Positions 49,073-50,849 of a DNA stretch of 50,849 nucleotides are shown here, one piece after another. Location: IMG/VR virus record IMGVR_UViG_3300033977_000034, positions 1 to 50,849 of that record; one strand, written 5' to 3'. This stretch comes from a virus. The notes below the pieces were generated by a model that worked only from the letters and a program-made list of their open reading frames with translations, was not told the origin of the DNA and did no database searches. Position numbers and translations under genes: made by a program. Numbering within the stretch: the first letter of the stretch is position 1; each line of letters opens with the position of its first letter.

Positions 49073-50849
49073 TTAGAAGACATAAGAGCCATAGTTACCG
49101 GCTGCGCCGCTACTACTAGTTGTCGGCGTGGGGAGTGTGTTATTACTGTTATTTGTAAATGTTGTAATTGAGCCTGTTGACCCATAGACAACCGAACCAT
49201 AACTCGCTTCAATACCGTAAGACGTATTATTTTCAATCACCATACTTGATGATAGAGTAATATTCGAGCCATTTGTCGCACTAAGGCCGACTACACAAGT
49301 ATTTATTGTGGAATTGGCAAGTGTAACACTGCTCCCATCGTTGATAGTGAGTCCATAAGAAGTGCAATAACTAACAACCGTAGTGGAAAGATAAGCATTG
49401 GAACCGCCCGTAAGAAAAATACCGTTCGACGATGATGATCCGGTTGCTCCAACTGTGGCACCGCTTAAATAAATACTTGACCCGTAATATCCTCTAATAT
49501 TGGTGGTACTATTTAATACCGTGCATGTTGCATAGAGACTTGATTGGTTTTCAATGTAGATACCTGTCGCCGTGTTGTTTACTACATTAGAACTTAAAGC
49601 ACCAGAAGATGCCGAACCTGTCGCACCAGCAGACCCCAAGATAACACTTGAATTAATCGAAGCACTGATACCAACAGAATTGTTTTGGTAAACAAATACA
49701 ATGCCTGTGCAAGTTGAGTTCTCATAGACATTGATACCGGTATTGTTATTACCTACAGAAATTATATTCAGCACATAGCCAATCGAACCATAGCCAATGT
49801 AGACACCATACGTTGAACAACCATTCGCTACTGCCGAACTCAAAATGCCTATCGAGCCAAATTCTAAGCTAAAACCGTTAACACAACCACTGGCAATCGC
49901 ACTCCCAGAGTTAAAAACCCCTCCATAATATGCCAAAACACCGTTTCCACCCCAAGTGATAAAACCAACATTGGCTCCAAGATTCACTTTACCACACGAC
50001 AAACCTGTATAACTACCACTTGCCTGTCCTGGCTGTCCAGTCGGTCCCGTAGCTCCAGTCGGACCTGCGAGCACAATTTGTGCTAAAGAACCAAGATTAT
50101 ATTGTATACCACCATTGTATAAAACCAAGCCGTTGCAGCCAGAAAAACTGAGTACAGTTGGAACGAAGGTAACATTGACGTTACCCATAATTGTACCGGA
50201 CGGCAAACTTGACGAATAAGTGTAAAGGATAATCGAAATGTTATTTCCAGAAACCTTCGTAATCGGGTGGCAGCCGTTAAGTAACCAGGGAGAGCTTGAT
50301 GGTCCGTTCACACCGCCGTTCGGACCCGACGGGCCAGTAGCAGTTGTACTCGCTGGTGCCGTACCGCAGCCTGTAATCAAAGCACAGCCACAAGCTGCAA
50401 AACCAGAGGCTGAGGCAAGAGTGAGAGTACCAGTTGATGAACCGCTAGAAGCCGTTGAAAACGAACCTGAGATGCTGCTAAGTGTTGTTGTAGTAACAGT
50501 TGCCCCTTGAATAGCAATCTGACTTCCATTCGGATGGAAAATATTTACTGCACCAGTTATAGAATATACTCCAGCACCAATGTTGATCGTGACTGTGACG
50601 CCGGGTTCAATAGTATAACCATTCAAATAACTGATTGCATATCCAAGAGTTGCCCAAGCCCCAGAACTACCTGTTGATGTGCCGCTGTTTGAATCAGAAC
50701 CATTTGTAGCAATATAGTAATTAGTATTTGATGAAATCACAGGAAGCCCAGGGCCTGTCGGACCTGTCGGGCCTGTTGCACCAACACCACCAACACCACC
50801 AACACCACCCGTTCCGCCTGCTGCCCCCGTATTACCTGCTAGCGAAAGA
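49073..50849 (-). CDS. beta-helix fibre protein with collagen-like stem, 5' truncated
   Basis: Open to the window's right edge (592 codons seen, start not included). The first visible part is collagen-like (GNTGAAGGTGGVGGVGGVGA, then TGPTGPTGPG). The remainder (about 550 residues) begins ISSNTNYYIATNGSDSNSGT and is a right-handed parallel beta-helix: repeated V.N...GI.....S...... units, as in pectate-lyase-type tailspikes. A second collagen-like patch (GPTGATGPTGQPGQ) interrupts it. Ser/Thr/Asn/Gly-rich. Likely a head or tail fibre that binds the host surface. Confidence 0.85.
   Translation of the reverse strand, partial: LSLAGNTGAAGGTGGVGGVGGVGATGPTGPTGPGLPVISSNTNYYIATNGSDSNSGTSTGSSGAWATLGYAISYLNGYTIEPGVTVTINIGAGVYSITGAVNIFHPNGSQIAIQGATVTTTTLSSISGSFSTASSGSSTGTLTLASASGFAACGCALITGCGTAPASTTATGPSGPNGGVNGPSSSPWLLNGCHPITKVSGNNISIILYTYSSSLPSGTIMGNVNVTFVPTVLSFSGCNGLVLYNGGIQYNLGSLAQIVLAGPTGATGPTGQPGQASGSYTGLSCGKVNLGANVGFITWGGNGVLAYYGGVFNSGSAIASGCVNGFSLEFGSIGILSSAVANGCSTYGVYIGYGSIGYVLNIISVGNNNTGINVYENSTCTGIVFVYQNNSVGISASINSSVILGSAGATGSASSGALSSNVVNNTATGIYIENQSSLYATCTVLNSTTNIRGYYGSSIYLSGATVGATGSSSSNGIFLTGGSNAYLSTTVVSYCTSYGLTINDGSSVTLANSTINTCVVGLSATNGSNITLSSSMVIENNTSYGIEASYGSVVYGSTGSITTFTNNSNNTLPTPTTSSSGAAGNYGSYVF

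Overview
The window is a piece of a large tailed double-stranded DNA phage genome (Caudoviricetes, siphovirus-like). The evidence is an ordered head, neck, major tail, tail chaperone and tape-measure series, together with a phage replication and nucleotide-metabolism set, many small Shine-Dalgarno-preceded genes with ATGA overlaps, two tRNAs and a tmRNA. No terminase, portal, integrase or clear lysis cassette is visible. The morphogenesis cluster continues past the right edge, where the last gene is cut at its 5' end. The host cannot be read from the sequence. Strong GGAG-type ribosome sites and a B12-dependent ribonucleotide reductase show only that it is a bacterium or a bacterium-like environment.

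Layout. (1) 1-18.0 kb, minus strand, replication and metabolism: family A DNA polymerase, two ParB-like proteins, two calcineurin-type phosphoesterases, tRNA-Thr, tRNA-Asn, an extremely acidic protein, a one-piece tmRNA, ThyX, class II ribonucleotide reductase, dCTP deaminase, a secreted trypsin-like protease and a Snf2-type helicase whose P-loop is split by an HNH intein. (2) 18.0-28.2 kb, plus strand: primase-helicase, dNMP kinase, DEDDh exonuclease, Cys-rich proteins and a 1293-residue tail-tip-like protein. (3) 28.2-50.8 kb, minus strand: an SPFH protein, then, read leftwards from the right edge, a beta-helix fibre, a neck protein, scaffold, major capsid, a small membrane protein, head closure, tail terminator, major tail, tail chaperone with a -1 frameshift extension, a gp10-like protein, tape measure and large modular adhesins. 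A bidirectional terminator at 28.8 kb ends this block.

Most striking features. The major capsid gene is interrupted by a group I intron (46146-47067). P1, P3, P4, P6, P7, P8, P9 and P10 can all be drawn by eye, and the spliced protein restores a continuous N-terminus. The intron ORF has two copies of a zinc-ribbon plus endonuclease VII-like module. One copy lies in a P5-type loop and one in the P8 loop, and the reading frame runs straight through the ribozyme core. The tmRNA encodes the tag ADQNLSATPMAMAA, and its acceptor stem overlaps the thyX stop codon. One small gene at 9.5-9.8 kb is conserved in frame on both sides of an in-frame TGA.

How it fits together: polymerase, primase-helicase, Snf2 helicase and exonuclease replicate the DNA. 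Nrd, Dcd, ThyX and dNMP kinase supply precursors. The tRNAs and tmRNA support late translation. The right block builds the virion. Three kinds of splicing or recoding element (intein, intron, frameshift) sit in its most essential genes.
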